Below are positions 45,147 through 54,220 of a stretch of DNA of 64,000 nt, piece after piece. Source of the stretch: Pedobacter sp. B4-66 (GTDB taxonomy: Bacteria; Bacteroidota; Bacteroidia; Sphingobacteriales; Sphingobacteriaceae); the NCBI RefSeq assembly GCF_018492665.1, contig NZ_JAFVME010000014.1, positions 62,001-126,000 on the forward strand, given 5' to 3'. Positions within the stretch are counted from its first letter, which is position 1; the number at the start of each line of letters is the position of its first letter. A program made the translations under genes and the position numbers. The notes beneath the pieces are model-generated. The model searched no databases and was not told where the DNA came from. It saw nothing but the letters and a program-made list of their open reading frames with translations.

Positions 45147-46637
45147 TTAATCGGGCTTTAGTACCCACACAGAAACACTTTTCTCGGCACATAGAAATGT
45201 TGCCCATCCATCTTTATTTACTACCGTAGGTTCGGTTATATTGCCAAGCTCATCTATAAAGGTTTTGTTGGCATGTTTAAGTCCCATTTCCATGTTTTTA
45301 ATGCCTGGGCCACTGTTGCTCATCAATACAGCAATGCCGGAATGAGGGTACTCATCTATGCCTTCTCGCGTCCATCCGATGCAAGTTGGATGATCCAGAT
45401 AGTCGCGCTGAATGCCATAGGAAAGGTTTTTACGGGCAACGCATAACTTAGGCAGTTCAAATACTGCGGAGAGTTCTATCTCTACTTCATTGCCATTCTG
45501 GTCTTTGTCTTTATAGGAACTGCCATAAAGATCGGGATAGAACATGCAGGGCATCCCCTGCTCACGTAAAAGGATAAGTGCATATGCTAATGGACGAAAC
45601 CAAGCCTCTACATATGACTCTAGTGCCTGCAAAGGTTGAGAATCGTGGTTATCAACAAATGTGACTGATAAACATGGCTTTAATTCTGTTAAGGTTCCTT
45701 CGAAAATTTTGCTGAGGTCGTAGATTTCATGTTCCTGACTGGCAACATATAAATTGTGGTGCAACACAGAATCGAAGAGTTGCATCCGGCCTTCGGTAAG
45801 TTCAATGTACGTTTCAAGGTCTTCTACATTATCAACCACCCAATTTTCGGCTACTATAAAGAACTCTCTTTTAAGGGTGTTCTTCATGTGGTCTATCCAC
45901 TCATTTAAAAATTTATGGGAAATGTGCTTTACTGCATCCATCCTAAAACCATCCATCCCACAGGTATTGTAATACCATTCGCCCCATTCCTTTAGCTCTT
46001 GTCTTACTGCCGGATTTCTTGATTCTATATCGTTAAACATCAGGTAATCGTAGTTGCCATGTTCTTTAGAAGGTACATCCTCCCAACCTTCGCCAAATTC
46101 ATTTTGTATGGAAAAGATCCCTCCTTCTTTTAAATTAGCTGCAAAATCGAGGCCGCTGAAACAGTGGTAATCCCATATAAAACTTGAGTACTTTTCTTTT
46201 CGGCCGGGAAAGGTAAATTTAGTCCATGCCTCAATTTCTATAACCGGCGAAATGAATTCTTTACGGTTTTGAGGATCTACTTTGCGCACTTTTATTTTCT
46301 CAAGCTCATCTCCTCCGGCTTTATGGTTAAGTACCACATCGGCAATTGTAGCTATACCATTGGCTTTTAAGGTGCTGATTGCATTTATGTATTCTTCTTT
46401 GGTTCCGTACCTGGTGGCGATGCAGTCTTTCTGATCAAATTCGCCAAGGTCAAAGAGGTCATAACAATCGTAACCTACAGAGGTATCACCTGAGGTTGCT
46501 TTGTAAGCAGGTGGCAGCCAGACGCCTGTAATTCCTAAATCAACAAGTGTGGATACTTTTTCGGCTACCCGCGCCCATAGCTTAACATCTTCTTGATAAT
46601 ACCAGTGAAAATATTGTATCAGCGTTTGATTTTTCAT
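45147..46637 (-). CDS. Cytoplasmic alpha-amylase, GH13
   Basis: The 496-residue enzyme lacks a signal peptide and resembles the AmyA group of GH13 subfamily 5. The four conserved regions are ADVVLNHK (100-106), GFRMDAVKHIS with nucleophile Asp234, VAENW with acid Glu264 and FVDNHDSQP with Asp332. It cleaves alpha-1,4-glucans such as maltodextrins inside the cell. It is convergent with the type IX plug gene and divergent from the PAP2 gene. Confidence 0.95.
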   Translation of the reverse strand: MKNQTLIQYFHWYYQEDVKLWARVAEKVSTLVDLGITGVWLPPAYKATSGDTSVGYDCYDLFDLGEFDQKDCIATRYGTKEEYINAISTLKANGIATIADVVLNHKAGGDELEKIKVRKVDPQNRKEFISPVIEIEAWTKFTFPGRKEKYSSFIWDYHCFSGLDFAANLKEGGIFSIQNEFGEGWEDVPSKEHGNYDYLMFNDIESRNPAVRQELKEWGEWYYNTCGMDGFRMDAVKHISHKFLNEWIDHMKNTLKREFFIVAENWVVDNVEDLETYIELTEGRMQLFDSVLHHNLYVASQEHEIYDLSKIFEGTLTELKPCLSVTFVDNHDSQPLQALESYVEAWFRPLAYALILLREQGMPCMFYPDLYGSSYKDKDQNGNEVEIELSAVFELPKLCVARKNLSYGIQRDYLDHPTCIGWTREGIDEYPHSGIAVLMSNSGPGIKNMEMGLKHANKTFIDELGNITEPTVVNKDGWATFLCAEKSVSVWVLKPD

Positions 46638-46738
46638 GCTGCTACAATAACGGCGAATAATTATTAATTAAATAATTGGCAAATTCTTTTAGCATTGCTA
46701 TATTTATTTGCGCCAGACAACTATTTATTAAGGGATTA

Positions 46739-48151
46739 ATGAAAGCGAAAATACCGAAAAACAACATATACCTAAGATACAAAATCAGTTTTACTTTACT
46801 AACCTGTTTTTTTGGTTTGACGGCTACCTCGGCTAACGCTCAATATGCAGACACAGTTTTAAAACCAGCACCTGTTAATTCTTTTTGGCAAAACAACCTT
46901 GTTCAGAAAACAACAGTTCCAGCCATTATGTTTGGGGCTACTGCCATTAGTTGGCCTTATAGAGCTGAAATTAGAGAAGTAAGAAACCGATACATTCCAG
47001 ATTTCCGTTATCATTACGATGATTACTTACAATACGCACCTGCGGCAACTACTTTGGCTCTGAAAGCCTTTAACGTAAAAGGTAGAAGCAGTCCGAAACG
47101 GGCGTTTGTTTCATATGCTTTTTCTATTGGGATTATGGGAGCTATTGTTAATGGGATAAAGCACACTGCCAGGATAGAAAGGCCTGATGCAAGTACTCGA
47201 AATTCTTTTCCTTCGGGGCATACTGCCATGGCTTTTATGAATGCAGCAGTTTTGGATAAGGAATATGGACAAGAGGGCTATCCCCTACTTGGTGTAGGCG
47301 GTTATGCAATGGCAACTGCCACCGGGCTTGGCAGAGGACTAAATAACAGGCATTGGGTAGGTGATATGCTTGCCGGAGCGGGTATCGGGATTCTGTCTAC
47401 AGAGCTCGGCTATCTGGTAGCAGATAAGATTTTTAAAAGACAGGGTATCAAAGCTCCATTAAAAAACAATTCTATTCCGATTAACAGTAACCCAAGCTTT
47501 ATAGAGGTGCATCTGGGTTATGCGCTGGCTACAAGTAGAGATTTAGGACCAGATTCTAAGAGCTTTTATGCCAAGAAAGGGTTTAACTTCGGTTTTGAAG
47601 GGGCTTATTTTTTAAATAAACATTTCGGCTTAGGCGGTGAGTTTGCTTTTACCAGTTTTCCTGTTCATCCAAATCGTTTGGAACTAGACGATTATTTAAC
47701 AGAAATAAGCGAGGATATATTTACTCAGGCACTTGGTGTTAGATATTTAAACGCAGGGCCTTTTTTTAGTTATCCGTTGCCGAATAACTGGTTTATAACT
47801 GCAAAAATTAATACCGGCATCTCATCTGGAAGCAAAGGTAATGTGATTATACAGCTTAAAGATGAATATACTGAGGAATATGATAGACCAGAAGTACCTG
47901 TTTTGGTGTACAAGCCCAAAGTTGCGTTGAGCTGGACTACTGGTGTAGGCGTACAAAAAAGAGTGGGACCGAATGTTGCCATTAAAGCGTATGGCACTTA
48001 TTTTAACTCCGCTCATAAGTTTAATTTCAATGTGTTACAGGGGTTTAATGGTGATGGCAATCCTGTTTATAATGAGCTTCCTACGGGAAAATCGAGAACA
48101 CGGTTTGACCACATTACTTTTGGCTTGGGGCTTACTGCTTTTATCTGGTAA
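46739..48151 (+). CDS. PAP2-family phosphatase fused to a C-terminal beta-barrel domain
   Basis: The ATG at 46739 is chosen because it precedes the export signal ending in SANAQ; the longer frame starts at TTG. Residues about 60-235 form a PAP2 acid-phosphatase domain with the three motifs KHTARIERP, PSGHTAMAF and GRGLNNRHWVGD, so the active site is extracytoplasmic and likely acts on lipid or isoprenoid phosphates. Residues about 255-470 look like an outer-membrane beta-barrel (FIEVHLGYALATSRD, LGGEFAFTSF, HITFGLGLTAFIW). The combination suggests a phosphatase held at the outer membrane. Confidence 0.87.
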   Translation: MKAKIPKNNIYLRYKISFTLLTCFFGLTATSANAQYADTVLKPAPVNSFWQNNLVQKTTVPAIMFGATAISWPYRAEIREVRNRYIPDFRYHYDDYLQYAPAATTLALKAFNVKGRSSPKRAFVSYAFSIGIMGAIVNGIKHTARIERPDASTRNSFPSGHTAMAFMNAAVLDKEYGQEGYPLLGVGGYAMATATGLGRGLNNRHWVGDMLAGAGIGILSTELGYLVADKIFKRQGIKAPLKNNSIPINSNPSFIEVHLGYALATSRDLGPDSKSFYAKKGFNFGFEGAYFLNKHFGLGGEFAFTSFPVHPNRLELDDYLTEISEDIFTQALGVRYLNAGPFFSYPLPNNWFITAKINTGISSGSKGNVIIQLKDEYTEEYDRPEVPVLVYKPKVALSWTTGVGVQKRVGPNVAIKAYGTYFNSAHKFNFNVLQGFNGDGNPVYNELPTGKSRTRFDHITFGLGLTAFIW

Positions 48152-48175
48152 AAGTGATGTATGTTGAATTTTGAT

Positions 48176-48183
48176 TACTTTTG
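48176..48183 (+). promoter_or_regulatory. -7 box TACTTTTG directly before the thioesterase start
   Basis: An exact TAnnTTTG match lies 7 nt before the ATG at 48191. This supports ATG 48191 over 48161 and implies a leaderless or very short-leader mRNA. Confidence 0.45.
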
Positions 48184-48190
48184 TGCTGAG

Positions 48191-48712
48191 ATGAGTACAA
48201 AAGCTAAAAATCCGAAGGATTCCTTCACCATAATGAATGAATTGGTTTTACCCAACGATACCAACACCCTTAATAATTTAATGGGTGGAAGATTATTGCA
48301 TTGGATGGATATTGCAGCGGCAATATCGGCTCAAAAACATTGCAATAGAATTGTGGTTACCGCGTCTGTGGATAATGTATCATTTAAACAACCCATAAAA
48401 CTCGGTGATGTAATTACTATTGAAGCCAAGGTTACCCGTTCATTTAATACTTCTGTAGAGGTAAGACTTGATGTATGGGCTGAAAATATCCCTTCGGGAA
48501 GTAGGGTAAAATCTAACGAAGCCTACTATACTTTTGTAGCTGTTGACCAGAGTGGAAGAACGATCCCTGTTCCGGAATTAAAACCTGAAACTGAGGAAGA
48601 AATTGAATTATTTGCCGGGGCTTTAAGAAGAAGACAATTGCGTTTAATATTGAGTGGTAAAATGTTGCCGAATGATGCTATTGAATTGAAAGCCCTATTT
48701 TTTAAGGAGTAA
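48191..48712 (+). CDS. Acyl-CoA thioesterase, hotdog fold
   Basis: The 173-residue protein starting at ATG 48191 carries the hotdog segment TLNNLMGGRLLHWMDIAAAI with the catalytic-type acidic residue, then FKQPIKLGDVITIEAKVTRS. It resembles the YciA/BFIT family, which hydrolyses fatty acyl-CoA in the cytoplasm. An earlier ATG at 48161 would overlap the probable promoter. The gene follows the PAP2 gene by 39 nt. Confidence 0.9.
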   Translation: MSTKAKNPKDSFTIMNELVLPNDTNTLNNLMGGRLLHWMDIAAAISAQKHCNRIVVTASVDNVSFKQPIKLGDVITIEAKVTRSFNTSVEVRLDVWAENIPSGSRVKSNEAYYTFVAVDQSGRTIPVPELKPETEEEIELFAGALRRRQLRLILSGKMLPNDAIELKALFFKE

Positions 48713-48753
48713 ACAATAACAGCGGGAATGCTGTTATGAAATAAATAGGAAAA

Positions 48754-49953
48754 ATGACGACCTACACTACACTGATTATTTTAAGCGGACTGGTCATCTT
48801 CTCTTATTTGTTTGACCTTGTTGCCAGTAAAACTAAATTGCCTTCTGTACTATTGCTACTGATTTTAGGAATAGGTCTACGCGTACTTGTAGATAATCTT
48901 AAGATTGAAACTTTTGATTTTCTAAAGATCTTACCTGCCCTCGGTACTGTGGGTTTAATCATGATCGTTTTTGAGGGTTCGCTTGAACTGAAGTATGATC
49001 GGGATAAGAATAAAATTATTAAAGGTGCATTTCTATCGGCTCTGGTAATACTGGTTGCCTCGGTTTCTGTGATCACCTTTATTATATACGAGATTACCGG
49101 TCGTGATCTTTACACCTGCTTTAGCAATGCTATTCCTTTTAGTGTAGTCAGCTCTGCTATAGCCATTCCATCTGCCGCAGCGTTATCAAAAAAGGGCAAA
49201 GAGTTCATTATTTATGAGTCTTCGTTTTCTGATATTCTGGGAATTATACTATTTAACTTTGCTATTTCTAATCCTCATATTTCTACCTCTTCGTTTACAG
49301 GATTGGGGTTAAATACGATATTGATAGTTGTGTTATCGGCTATTTCCTGCATTGTGCTGTTGTATATTATGGGGAAAATAGCGCATCACATTAAGTTCTT
49401 CCTGATCATCTCTATATTGATAATGGTGTATGCGATTGGGCAGTCGTATCATTTGTCGGCCCTTGTTTTAATACTTTCTTTTGGCTTGTTTTTGAACAAT
49501 GCGGATACCATTAAATATGCGTGGTTCAGGAGTAAATTTATTTACAAGAACTTAGCCACCGACTTAACTCAGCTACATCAGTTATCGGCTGAAAGTGCTT
49601 TTATTTTAAGAACGTTTTTCTTTGTGATATTCGGTTTTACAATGAACATTTATCAATTGAATGATCAAATTGTTATTGTGAATGGGTTGATTATGCTCGC
49701 CTCTATCTTTGTGATTAGGGTTATATACCTTAAAATATTTAGAAGGGAAAACAGCGGTGCTGAGAGTTTTATTGCCCCGAGAGGGTTGATTAGTATTTTA
49801 CTGTACTTTAACTTGCCTCATGCGCTTAAAATTCCTGAAATAGGGACGTCTTTCTTGTTTGTGGTGGTGTTGGGTTCGAGCTTGATTATGAGTGTAGGCC
49901 TGCTCTTAACTAAGAAATATGTAAGAGCAGAACCTTATTCTGGGGTACATTGA
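48754..49953 (+). CDS. Cation:proton antiporter (CPA1/NhaP-like)
   Basis: The 399-residue protein has about 12 hydrophobic helices. KLPSVLLLLILGIGLR and LPALGTVGLIMIVFEGSLEL match the first conserved region of Na+/H+ exchangers, and the SAIAIPSA then ESSFSDILGIILF segment carries the Asp of the ion site. It should exchange Na+ or K+ for H+ in the inner membrane. No C-terminal nucleotide-binding domain is present. Confidence 0.88.
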   Translation: MTTYTTLIILSGLVIFSYLFDLVASKTKLPSVLLLLILGIGLRVLVDNLKIETFDFLKILPALGTVGLIMIVFEGSLELKYDRDKNKIIKGAFLSALVILVASVSVITFIIYEITGRDLYTCFSNAIPFSVVSSAIAIPSAAALSKKGKEFIIYESSFSDILGIILFNFAISNPHISTSSFTGLGLNTILIVVLSAISCIVLLYIMGKIAHHIKFFLIISILIMVYAIGQSYHLSALVLILSFGLFLNNADTIKYAWFRSKFIYKNLATDLTQLHQLSAESAFILRTFFFVIFGFTMNIYQLNDQIVIVNGLIMLASIFVIRVIYLKIFRRENSGAESFIAPRGLISILLYFNLPHALKIPEIGTSFLFVVVLGSSLIMSVGLLLTKKYVRAEPYSGVH

Positions 49954-49982
49954 CTTTAGTTCCTCTATGTTAGCTATTTGTT

Positions 49983-50387
49983 TTAGCTTCCCATTTCTAG
50001 TATTTTATCAAATTCTTCTGCTTTAAGGGGCATCACAGACAATCTGCCTTGTCTAACTAAGGAAACATCTTTTAGGCTTTCTTCTGCTTTAATTTGCTCC
50101 AGGCTTACTGGATTTTTTAATGCTTCAACCGGCGCAAGATCTACTACAACCCAGTTAGCATCGTCGGTAGTTGGATCCTGATAAAACTCCCTTACCACTT
50201 TTGCTATGCCGACTACATTTTTACCTTCATTACTGTGATAGAATAAAACCAGATCGCCTTCTTTCATCTCTTTCAGGTTATTACGCGCCTGATAGTTGCG
50301 TACACCATCCCAAAAGGTTCTGCCGTCTTTGTTAAATTTTTCCCAGCTGTATTTAAAAGGCTCTGATTTTACTAACCAATGATTCAT
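49983..50387 (-). CDS. EVE-domain protein (modified-base reader fold)
   Basis: The ATG at 50387 gives the family start MNHWLVKSEPFKYSWEKF; the longer frame adds 18 unneeded residues. The 134-residue protein is a single EVE (PUA-like) domain with WDGVRNYQARNNLKEMKEGD and FYHSN. EVE domains bind modified bases in DNA or RNA and occur as THYN1-like stand-alone proteins; no restriction partner is adjacent. Confidence 0.93.
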   Translation of the reverse strand: MNHWLVKSEPFKYSWEKFNKDGRTFWDGVRNYQARNNLKEMKEGDLVLFYHSNEGKNVVGIAKVVREFYQDPTTDDANWVVVDLAPVEALKNPVSLEQIKAEESLKDVSLVRQGRLSVMPLKAEEFDKILEMGS

Positions 50388-50495
50388 TTGTTTTCTATTT
50401 TTAAACCTCAAAGCTAACAAATCGGAGAGAATTTGAATCAATATAGATATGAAATGTTTCTTATATTAGTTATAACCAAATAAATAAACCACTCC

Positions 50496-50996
50496 ATGAA
50501 AAGAACACTAATTATTTGCGCATTGCTGTGCGCTTGTGTATCAGCCAGTACTTTTGCTCAAACAAAAAAGAAAACGACAGTAGCTGTTAAGAAAACTTCC
50601 TTAAAATCAATTAATGCGAAGAAATCTGCGAACAAGGATCATATTGGGACTTGGAAACTCATTTCACAGAAAGTCACTTACGATAACGGCGAAGTATTCA
50701 TGGGTGATAGCAGTACGGTATTCCAGCGAAAAATACTAACTCCTAAAACATTTGTTGTAATTATTGAGAAGAAGATCAAGGATTATGACAATAAGAAATT
50801 GGCTACTTCGGTTGCAGGCGGACACTATACTCTTGTTAATGGAAAATATGAAGAGCTTACTGAATATGCAGCTTTTAAAGGGTTTGAAACCATGAAAGTG
50901 AACTACGCATTGACGGTTGAGGGTGACAAGCTTCATACAGTTGGCACTGTAGGCGGGTCTACAATTTATGACGAGGTATACATTAGAGAGGATTAA
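50496..50996 (+). CDS. Exported lipocalin-like small protein
   Basis: The 166-residue protein has a signal peptide (to STFAQ), a Lys-rich linker of about 27 residues and a domain starting HIGTWKLISQKVTYDNG that resembles lipocalin-like domains of Bacteroidota. It may bind a small hydrophobic ligand; this is only a fold-level guess. It is followed by another exported unknown 68 nt downstream. Confidence 0.7.
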   Translation: MKRTLIICALLCACVSASTFAQTKKKTTVAVKKTSLKSINAKKSANKDHIGTWKLISQKVTYDNGEVFMGDSSTVFQRKILTPKTFVVIIEKKIKDYDNKKLATSVAGGHYTLVNGKYEELTEYAAFKGFETMKVNYALTVEGDKLHTVGTVGGSTIYDEVYIRED

Positions 50997-51064
50997 ATAG
51001 CAAGCCTAAAAAGCCAATTTTTCATTGCTAATAAGAAGAACTCAACACACTAGCTATATATCCA

Positions 51065-51664
51065 ATGAAACTTATATTACTTCTTCTCTTAATTACACTA
51101 TCATTAAGAGCTTTGCCTTCCGAGCATACATCAAGTTTCATCAAAAACGCAGACAACACAAAAATCCCAATTAAGCATTACAATTCAACAAGTAAGCGTA
51201 TTGTTTATAGGATTTATACACAAACTAAGAATGTACCTGGTATTGTTAATAAAAATGAGATTAAGAGATTAAATGAACCATTAATAGCATTGGCAGCATT
51301 TTACTCCGCTATGAACGGCACTATGTGCAATGGTGTAAATTGTGACTTAACTAGTAACCTTGGTCTTGGCAAACAAGGATCAGATAAGCATAAATTTTTA
51401 ATCAAAAAGTACTTTCCACAGGATAAGGTCGCAACAGCTATTTTAAAGCAAGATTGTTATCAAAGACCTAGTGGCGCATCATCTTTCTCTGAGTATAAGT
51501 ACATAACACTTACCACGTATGGTGATACCGTTAGGGTTGATTATAAAGTATTATATTATGACCGAGGAATAGAGACGTGGAATCAGGGGCCAGATTTTTA
51601 TACATTCAAGAACAACAAGTTTAAAGTGTTAAAAAGGAATTTATGGAAGCACGTAAAAGAGTGA
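51065..51664 (+). CDS. Exported protein of unknown function
   Basis: The 199-residue protein has a signal peptide (MKLILLLLLITLSLRALPS). The mature part is Lys-rich with a Cys pair in MCNGVNCDL and a third Cys in KQDCYQ, and a C-terminal beta-rich stretch (YKYITLTTYGDTVRVDYKVL). No family is recognised. It lies between the lipocalin-like gene and a serine hydrolase, all in the same direction. Confidence 0.72.
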   Translation: MKLILLLLLITLSLRALPSEHTSSFIKNADNTKIPIKHYNSTSKRIVYRIYTQTKNVPGIVNKNEIKRLNEPLIALAAFYSAMNGTMCNGVNCDLTSNLGLGKQGSDKHKFLIKKYFPQDKVATAILKQDCYQRPSGASSFSEYKYITLTTYGDTVRVDYKVLYYDRGIETWNQGPDFYTFKNNKFKVLKRNLWKHVKE

Positions 51665-51757
51665 AGTATAAATCCCTAAAGCATTTAGAGTCTTAATTTT
51701 GACCATTTAAAAGAAATCAATTTTCTGTATCTTGCTATTCTAATATTCTAATCCAAT

Positions 51758-53098
51758 ATGCAAAAAACAACAGCTTTCTTATCCCTTCTATTCTTTATTG
51801 CCTTTAGCTCTTGTGCTCAAACAGCTTCGCCCCCTCTCAATAAAACAAAGCTCGATAGCTTACTCAATACTCTTGAAAAAAACAATAAAGCGATGTTGAG
51901 CCTTGCGGTAATGCATGATGGTAAGCTTGTTTATAGTAAAGCAATTGGTGATGCTGACCGTAGCAGTGCCAAACCTATAGCCGCTACCCCACAAACAAAA
52001 TATCGAATTGGATCTATCACCAAAATGTTTACCGGAACAATGATCTTTCAATTGATTCAGGAAGGTAAACTTAGCCTTACAACATCTTTGTCTACCTATT
52101 TCCCTCAATTACCCAATGCTGAGAAAATTACGATTGCGAATCTATTGAACCATAGTAGTGGACTATTTAATTTCACCAACGATCCGGGTTACGTTGCTAC
52201 TCTGGCACAAAAGGTAAGTCAGGAAGAACTACTGGCTAAGTTTCAACATGCCTCTGTCTTTGAGCCGGGAAGCAAACACGAATATAGTAACACCAATTAC
52301 GTACTGCTAGGCTTTATTATCGAAAAACTTGATAAGAAAACCTATGCTGCAGCTTTGAAAGCAAGAATAACAAATAAAATAGGACTAAAAGACACCTATT
52401 ATGGAGGTAAAATCAACCCTTCAAATAAGGAGGCCAATTCTTATAAATGGATTGGTAGCTGGACACCAGATTCAGAGACAGATATGAGCATTCCTTGTGG
52501 TGCCGGAGCTCTGGTTTCCACCCCTTCAGATCTGGTAAAGTTTATAGATGCCTTGTTTAACGGCAAGCTGATTAGTCAAGAGAGCCTTACGCAAATGAAA
52601 ACTCTGCAAGGAAATTATGGGATGGCAATGTTTGTAATACCTTTTTATGAACGACAAGGTTATGGACATAATGGAGGAATAGACGGTTTCCAATCGGTAC
52701 TTGCATATTATCCAACAGACAAAACTGCAATTGCTATTACCGCAAATGGAGTAAACACCCTAATGAACAATGTGACAATCGGCGTGCTTAGTATAGCGTT
52801 TAATAAGCCTTACACTATCCCTTCGTATGCTAATATATTTTCTGTTAAACCAGAAGACCTCGATCAATACTTAGGCATCTATTCAACAGATAAATTACCT
52901 TTTAAAATTGCGATCACTAAGAAAGATGGTATTCTTTACGGCCAGGCAACAGGACAGTCAGCCTTTCCGCTTGAACCTGTAAAAGCGAATGTGTTTACCC
53001 TAGAATCTGCAGGTATCACTGGAACTTTTGATGTTGAAAAGAAACAAATGACTTTTCAACAAAATGGAGCTACTTTTGTACTAACAAAAGATCAATAG
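51758..53098 (+). CDS. Serine hydrolase, class C beta-lactamase-like
   Basis: The 446-residue protein has a possible lipobox (Ser-Ser-Cys at 19) after its signal sequence. The penicillin-binding fold motifs are SITK (Ser86, Lys89), YSN (Tyr176) and HNGG near 304. The C-terminal 90 residues form a lipocalin-like DUF3471-type domain. It may act as a peptidase or esterase on peptidoglycan fragments or small peptides; beta-lactam resistance should not be assumed. A terminator follows immediately. Confidence 0.9.
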   Translation: MQKTTAFLSLLFFIAFSSCAQTASPPLNKTKLDSLLNTLEKNNKAMLSLAVMHDGKLVYSKAIGDADRSSAKPIAATPQTKYRIGSITKMFTGTMIFQLIQEGKLSLTTSLSTYFPQLPNAEKITIANLLNHSSGLFNFTNDPGYVATLAQKVSQEELLAKFQHASVFEPGSKHEYSNTNYVLLGFIIEKLDKKTYAAALKARITNKIGLKDTYYGGKINPSNKEANSYKWIGSWTPDSETDMSIPCGAGALVSTPSDLVKFIDALFNGKLISQESLTQMKTLQGNYGMAMFVIPFYERQGYGHNGGIDGFQSVLAYYPTDKTAIAITANGVNTLMNNVTIGVLSIAFNKPYTIPSYANIFSVKPEDLDQYLGIYSTDKLPFKIAITKKDGILYGQATGQSAFPLEPVKANVFTLESAGITGTFDVEKKQMTFQQNGATFVLTKDQ

Positions 53099-53100
53099 AA

Positions 53101-53137
53101 TTTAAAAAGCCACCGGGATATCCGATGGCTTTTTAAA
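53101..53137. terminator. Bidirectional terminator between serine hydrolase and alcohol dehydrogenase
   Basis: TTTAAAAAGCCA and TGGCTTTTTAAA form a 12-bp perfect stem flanking 13 nt; both sides carry A/T runs. It starts 2 nt after the serine hydrolase stop. Confidence 0.9.
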
Positions 53138-53153
53138 TAATTATATGCTAATA

Positions 53154-54194
53154 TTAAAGCGTAGCCATATCAATTACAAATCTGTAACGTACATCGCCTT
53201 TAAGCATTCTTGCATACGATGCTGTTATATCCTTAATATCGATAACTTCAATATCTGAAACGATGTTGTGTTCAGCGCAGAAGTCAAGCATTTCCTGAGT
53301 TTCAGCGATGCCTCCAATACCAGAACCTGCAATACTTTTACGACCGCCTAATAGTGAAAAAGGTTGAATTGCATAAGGCTGAGATGGAACACCAACGCAA
53401 ATTTGCGTACCACTTGTTCTTAGTAATGACAAGTACATATCCATATCGTGCTCTGCTGAAACAGTATCAAGGATAAAGTCAAATGAACCTCTTACGGCAT
53501 CAACCTGAGCGGAATCAGAAGTCACTACAAAGTGATGTGCGCCTAAAGCTTTAGCCGCTTCTTCTTTAGAAGCTGATGTACTTAGCACCGTTACTTCTGC
53601 ACCAAAAGCTACTCCGAACTTAACGCCCATGTGGCCTAAACCACCAAGACCTAAAACGGCTAATTTATGCCCCTTACCAACTTTCCAGTGGCGCAAGGGC
53701 GAGTATGTAGTAATACCTGCGCAAAGCAATGGAGCTGTTGCAGCAAGTGGTAATTTATCTGAAATATGAAGTACAAATTCCTCGCGAACAACAATGTTGT
53801 TTGAATAGCCTCCATAAGTTGGCACGCCATCCCTACCCTTATTATTATAGGTTTGAGTACTACCCTCAAGGCAATATTGCTCTAGTCCTTCCTGACAATT
53901 TTCGCAAGTCTGGCAAGAATCTACCATACATCCAACACCGGCCAGATCATCCTTTTTAAACTTCTTTACATGATCCCCCACTTTAATTACCCTACCAACA
54001 ATTTCATGGCCAGGTACCATTGGGAATACTCCAGGAAACCAATCGTTCTTTATTTGGTGAAGATCGGAGTGACAAACTCCACAATATAATATTTCCAGTT
54101 GAACGTCATGAGGTCCTACTTCTCTACGCTCGAAATTCCAGGCTGCTAAGTCTGTTTCAGCATCTTGTGCTGCATATCCTTTGGCTTGTATCAT
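53154..54194 (-). CDS. Zinc-dependent alcohol dehydrogenase, cinnamyl-alcohol type
   Basis: The 346-residue enzyme has catalytic zinc ligands in GVCHSDLHQ (Cys41) and PGHEIVG (His63), structural zinc ligands Cys94, Cys97, Cys100 and Cys108, and a Rossmann motif GLGGLGHMG for NADP(H). This matches the YahK/CAD-like group that reduces aldehydes. It is convergent with the serine hydrolase and lies 26 nt downstream of holA on the same strand. Confidence 0.94.
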   Translation of the reverse strand: MIQAKGYAAQDAETDLAAWNFERREVGPHDVQLEILYCGVCHSDLHQIKNDWFPGVFPMVPGHEIVGRVIKVGDHVKKFKKDDLAGVGCMVDSCQTCENCQEGLEQYCLEGSTQTYNNKGRDGVPTYGGYSNNIVVREEFVLHISDKLPLAATAPLLCAGITTYSPLRHWKVGKGHKLAVLGLGGLGHMGVKFGVAFGAEVTVLSTSASKEEAAKALGAHHFVVTSDSAQVDAVRGSFDFILDTVSAEHDMDMYLSLLRTSGTQICVGVPSQPYAIQPFSLLGGRKSIAGSGIGGIAETQEMLDFCAEHNIVSDIEVIDIKDITASYARMLKGDVRYRFVIDMATL

Positions 54195-54220
54195 AGTTAA
54201 TTTATTTTATTGAAAAACGA

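Noticed and set aside
49983..50387. Defence-island membership of the EVE protein
   Set aside because: No restriction, toxin or phage-defence genes are adjacent; neighbours are housekeeping or unknown exported proteins.
51758..53098. Possible beta-lactam resistance gene
   Set aside because: The SxxK/YxN fold is shared by many esterases and peptidases in Bacteroidota; nothing specific to beta-lactamase activity can be claimed.
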